The position numbers and the translations under genes are program-made. This document shows positions 60,421-64,000 of a stretch of DNA of 64,000 nt, one piece after another; the first letter of the stretch is position 1, and every line of letters starts with the position of its first letter. Below the pieces are notes generated by a model. It saw only the letters and a program-made list of their open reading frames with translations, was not told the origin of the DNA and made no database searches. The DNA comes from Siphonodentalium dalli (lineage: Eukaryota > Mollusca > Scaphopoda > Gadilida > Siphonodentaliidae). The stretch is taken from assembly GCA_032622095.1 (NCBI GenBank), contig CP136066.1, positions 228,038,961-228,102,960 of the forward strand. Reading direction: 5' to 3'.

Positions 60421-60483
60421 GTGTTTGACTGGTCCCCGGACTATAAACCTTGCAATCGCTCTGCTTTGATCGTCGTTATTATA

Positions 60484-60842
60484 GACCGGTATGGACTATC
60501 GCCATTTTGGATCTCCGGTCAGAATTATGACCGGGACTAAAATAGAACAGTGCAAGCTGATTGGCTGAAGTGATCTGTGTGTTGTGTTCAAAGACCCAAA
60601 TTTGACTAGATTATGCCGATCTCTGGCGGGAATAAATTAGCAAAACATATCATTTTGATATCCTAATTAGTATTTATGAATAGACATTTATAAATATGTA
60701 AACTATTTTCGCAGAACACACGAGGCAACGTATTTTGTTTTGATGGGTATCCCAGTGTTGCTGTTGTCTCTCCGTCGTTATATTTGGATCGATGACGCAA
60801 ATGACGTCATCTACTTAAAGATGGCGATAGTCCGTACTGGTC
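60484..60842. mobile_element. ~360-bp TIR element downstream of the gene
   Basis: GACCGGTATGGACTATCGCC at 60484 is matched by the inverse GGCGATAGTCCGTACTGGTC ending at 60842, with two mismatches. The interior has no coding capacity. No clear target duplication. Confidence 0.75.
60631..60636 (+). promoter_or_regulatory. Candidate polyadenylation signal AATAAA
   Basis: First AATAAA after the stop codon, 211 bp downstream. It lies inside the TIR element at 60484-60842, so if used, the 3' end of the transcript would be supplied by a transposon. No transcript evidence is available. Confidence 0.35.
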
Positions 60843-61279
60843 TCTTATGGGAGGGCACGTCACAGATCAATAGCGTCGTAGTGTTTCACATATGAGCCAG
60901 GGACGAGTCTAGCTGAGTGTTATCTAAACCAACATAAATTACTACCAAATAACACAAAATATCAACAAAATAAGGATAGCATAATCCAAAACAAAAACAT
61001 TATTTCCAATTCCTAAAATGGACTGCCATTTTGAACATGTGGTATGACAGCTGATTAATGTGATGTCATGAAGCAGTGACCGGGTCAAAAGTCACACGGA
61101 AAGGATCAGACCATGTCATTTGCCATGGCCATGTCAAAGTGGAAAACCCCAACAAGATGTTGACCCCAGTTTGGCAAAACATGTGATGTCTTTCCTGGAA
61201 ATATTTTGGCGATTCATCATTTCTGGGTGTCATTCTAGGAAACAATGTATAAACATTAAGATTTTCTGGTTTATGCTAT
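60843..61279. other. Spacer, no gene
   Basis: Nothing recognised. Confidence 0.4.
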
Positions 61280-61925
61280 GGTGACACTCCACAGTTTCTG
61301 CAGGGATTGGTGCAAAAATAAGGGGGCATCAATTCAATGAAAAATAACAGAAATGTGATCCCACAACACATATACAATGTATATATACCTGGGTTGAGCA
61401 TATACTAGGCTTAAAGATTTTGGTACAGAATTGTCATTTTAATGGGGGTAGCAAGAGTTATGCCCCTTGATTGTGTGCCTGAAAAATGAAATTTTGATGC
61501 AAAAATGACCAAAATAAGCGATTTTCAGGCTCGTGGGACACAAAAACCAGAAGATCTATGGTATAGCCGCCTATGTTGTCTGGAAGAACACTGTTTCCTC
61601 ACAAAAATATCAAAAAATTTCAAACTTCTCACCACTGTAAGTTTTAAAAAAATATTTTTCATGCAGATGACAAATTTTAGGTGCTAAAATGTCACGCTGG
61701 TGTCTGGAGCCACTGTTTCGCAGAAATCGCTACTACTTCATACTGGTGGGGTCAAGGTCACCTGAAACAATATTTTTCAAAACTCAAAGACATCCTCTAA
61801 AAATCCACAAATTCATAACTAACCTTCTATCAATAAACATACCACACCCATGGTGACAGAAAACACTGGTACTCTATTCTAAGAAATTTACCCCTACTGA
61901 TAATTCGAAACTGTGGAGTGTCACC
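61280..61925. mobile_element. 646-bp TIR element
   Basis: Perfect 19-bp TIRs: GGTGACACTCCACAGTTTC at 61280-61298 and its inverse at 61907-61925. The flanks TATGCTAT and TATGCTTA are similar and may be a decayed 8-bp duplication. The open frame inside (61505-61687) has no recognisable motif. Confidence 0.8.
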
Positions 61926-62056
61926 TATGCTTACCAAAGGTAAATTTATAACAATCATTTTTATTATATATCTATCAGAAAATATCAAGGCTTATTTTGT
62001 AGATATTATGTTTTATTTAGAAGTAATTTGTGTTTATTTAGATAACACTTAATATG

Positions 62057-62397
62057 TGATCCGCCATATCAAATCCAGTCGTAAGTCGGGATTTTTTTTA
62101 CCCTGTGCTAATGCATTCTCTGATATATGCGAGTCGAACATAGGTCGCCTCGCATATATAAGAGAATGCATTGGCCTAACAATTTTTTTCAATTTTAATA
62201 ATTTTTTCTTGTATTCATAAATATTTTTATAATTTCACCCATACAGAGCCCCAGACAAACATGAGCAGACGACACTCTTCTATATGCTTCTATATATGTG
62301 TGGGGCTCCCTGCAGGGTAATGGATGTTTTTTATTTATGTCCTAAAAATTGTAAGAAACATTTATTTAAACAAAATGATAAAAAATGGTTATGCCAA
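62057..62397. mobile_element. TGACCCGCC-family TIR element, rearranged and 3'-truncated copy
   Basis: The first ~130 bp match the element at 40542 in direct orientation (TGATCCGCCATATCAAATCC, AAGTCGGGATTTTTTT, the ATATATGCGAG palindrome). The rest (AGCCCCAGACAAACATGAGC, GGGGCTCCCTGCAGGGTAAT) matches the interior of that element in inverted orientation. The right TIR is missing and the 36-bp minisatellite starts there. Confidence 0.8.
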
Positions 62398-64000
62398 TTA
62401 TATATCATGAGGGAACCAGGAGATGCACTCTCATTATATATCTCGTGGGAACCAGGAGATGCACTCACATATATCATGTGGGAACCAGGAGATGCAGTCT
62501 CATTATATATCACATGGGAACCAGGAGATGCACTCACATATATCATGTGGGAACCAGGAGATGCAGTCTCATTATATATCACGTGAGAACCATGATTTGA
62601 ACCATGAGATGCACTCACATTATATATCATGTGGGAACCAGGAGATGCACTCTCATTATATATGACGTGGGAACCAGGAGATGCATTCTCATTATATATC
62701 ACGTGGGAACCAGGAGATGTACTCTCATTATATATCACGTGGGAACCAGGAGATGCACTCACATTATATATCACGTGGGAACCATGAGATACACTCTCAT
62801 TATATATCACGTGGGAACCATGAGATACACTCACATTATATATCTCGTGGGAATCAGGAGATGCACTCACATTATATATCTCGTGGGAATCAGGAGATGC
62901 ACTCCCATATATCATGTGGGAACCAGGAGATGCACTCTCATTATATATCTCGTGGGAACCAGGAGATGCACTCACATATATCATGTGGGAACCAGGAGAT
63001 GCAGTCTCATTATATATCACGTGGGAACCATGAGATGCACTCTCATTATATATCACGTGGGAACCATGAGATGCACTCACATTATATATCACGGTGGGAA
63101 CCAGGAGATGCACTCACATTATATATCAAGTGGGAACCATGAGATACACTCTCATTATATATCATGTGGGAACCAGGAGATACACTCACATTATATATCA
63201 CGTGGGAACCATGAGATGCATTCTCATTATATATCACGTGGGAACCAGGAGATGCATTCACATTATATATCACGTGGGAACCATGAGATACACTCACATT
63301 ATATATCACGTGGGAACCAGGAGATGCACTCTCATTATATATCACGTGGGAACCATGAGATGCACTCACATTATATATCACGTGGGAACCATGAGATGCA
63401 CTCTCATTATATATCATGTGGGAACCATGAGATGCACTCTCATTATATATCACGTGGGAACCATGAGATGCACTCTCATTATATATCACGTGGGAACCAT
63501 GAGATGCACTCACATTATATATCACGTGGGAACCAGGAGATGCTACACTCACATTATATATCACGTGGGAACCAGGAGATGCACTCTCATTATATATCAT
63601 GTGGGAACCATGAGATGCACTCACATTTTATATCACGTGGGAACCAGGAGATGCACTCACATTATATATCACGTGGGAACCATGAGATGCACTCTCATTA
63701 TATATCAAGTGGGAACCATGAGATGCACTCACATTATGTATCACGTGGGAACCAGGAGATGCACTCACATTATATATCACGTGGGAATCATGAGATGCAC
63801 TCTCATTATATATCACGTGGGAACCAGGAGATGCACTCTCATTATATATCACGTGGGAACCAGGAGATGCGCTCTCATTATATATCACGTGGGAACCAGG
63901 AGATGCACTCTCATTATATATCACGTGGAAACCATGAGATGCACTCTCATTATATATCATGTGGGAACCAGGAGATGCACACACATTATATATCACGTGG
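62398..64000 (+). repeat. 36-bp minisatellite, ~45 copies, running off the window
   Basis: Unit GTGGGAACCAGGAGATGCAC plus TCACATTATATATCAC, with alternating TCTCATT/TCACATT, ACCAGGAG/ACCATGAG and a minority of 33-bp units that lack one TAT. Almost every unit holds CACGTGGGAAC or CATGTGGGAAC. As 36 is a multiple of three, both strands stay open (HSHYISRGNQEM on plus, SASPGSHVIYNE on minus), up to 260 codons. These frames are not genes. Confidence 0.95.

Noticed and set aside
62331-63113. 260-codon minus-strand frame with SASPGSHVIYNE repeats, and similar plus-strand frames
   Set aside because: The 36-bp unit is a multiple of three, so frames stay open on both strands. There is no splice context, and the first codons lie in a transposon.
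62398-64000. CRISPR array
   Set aside because: The repeats are contiguous with no unique spacers, and the setting is eukaryotic.

Overview
The window reads as animal nuclear DNA. It has one spliced gene with GT-AG introns and long AT-rich introns, dense dispersed repeats with terminal inverted repeats (TIRs), Helitron-like elements, many minisatellites and a 31 kb satellite array. There is no bacterial-style gene packing, no operon, and no rRNA, tRNA or CRISPR locus that I can recognise. The repeat style and the gene family suggest a marine invertebrate, perhaps a non-vertebrate deuterostome. That placement is a weak inference.

Layout. 1-4.6 kb: AT-rich sequence with degenerate repeats. It includes a dispersed repeat (608-945) and a 0.3 kb sequence (1644-1942) that recurs inverted at 36033-36336. 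4597-36028: a head-to-tail satellite of 23.3 copies of a ~1,347-bp unit. Copies are nearly identical and show a higher-order alternation of two unit variants, with four interruptions. 36.0-44.4 kb: a mosaic of small transposons. These include the partner copies of the left-flank repeats, a TIR element, a 0.33 kb tandem duplication, two adjacent Helitron-like elements, a (TA)n tract, and nested TIR elements sharing a palindromic core. The inner element of the nest has TTAA target duplications.

44.4-60.4 kb: the only convincing protein-coding gene, on the + strand. Three coding exons (44440-44587, 56287-56700, 59837-60420) join in phase 1 at both introns. They give a 381-residue single-pass membrane protein with a PC-esterase/NXPE-like lumenal domain (GDS, GxH and DxxH motifs). 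The 11.7 kb first intron holds a LINE-like remnant, a 48-bp minisatellite split by a Helitron fragment, a fold-back element, a 161-bp near-perfect palindrome, an inverted minisatellite and a decayed inverted duplication. The second intron holds a 31-bp minisatellite split by a hAT-like element with an 8-bp target duplication.

60.4-64.0 kb: three more TIR elements, then a 36-bp minisatellite running off the end of the window. Nearly every unit carries CACGTGGGAAC, which combines an E-box core with a match to the Su(H)/CSL binding consensus. Most long open frames in the window are by-products of repeats whose period is a multiple of three, or of the homogenised satellite, and are not called as genes.
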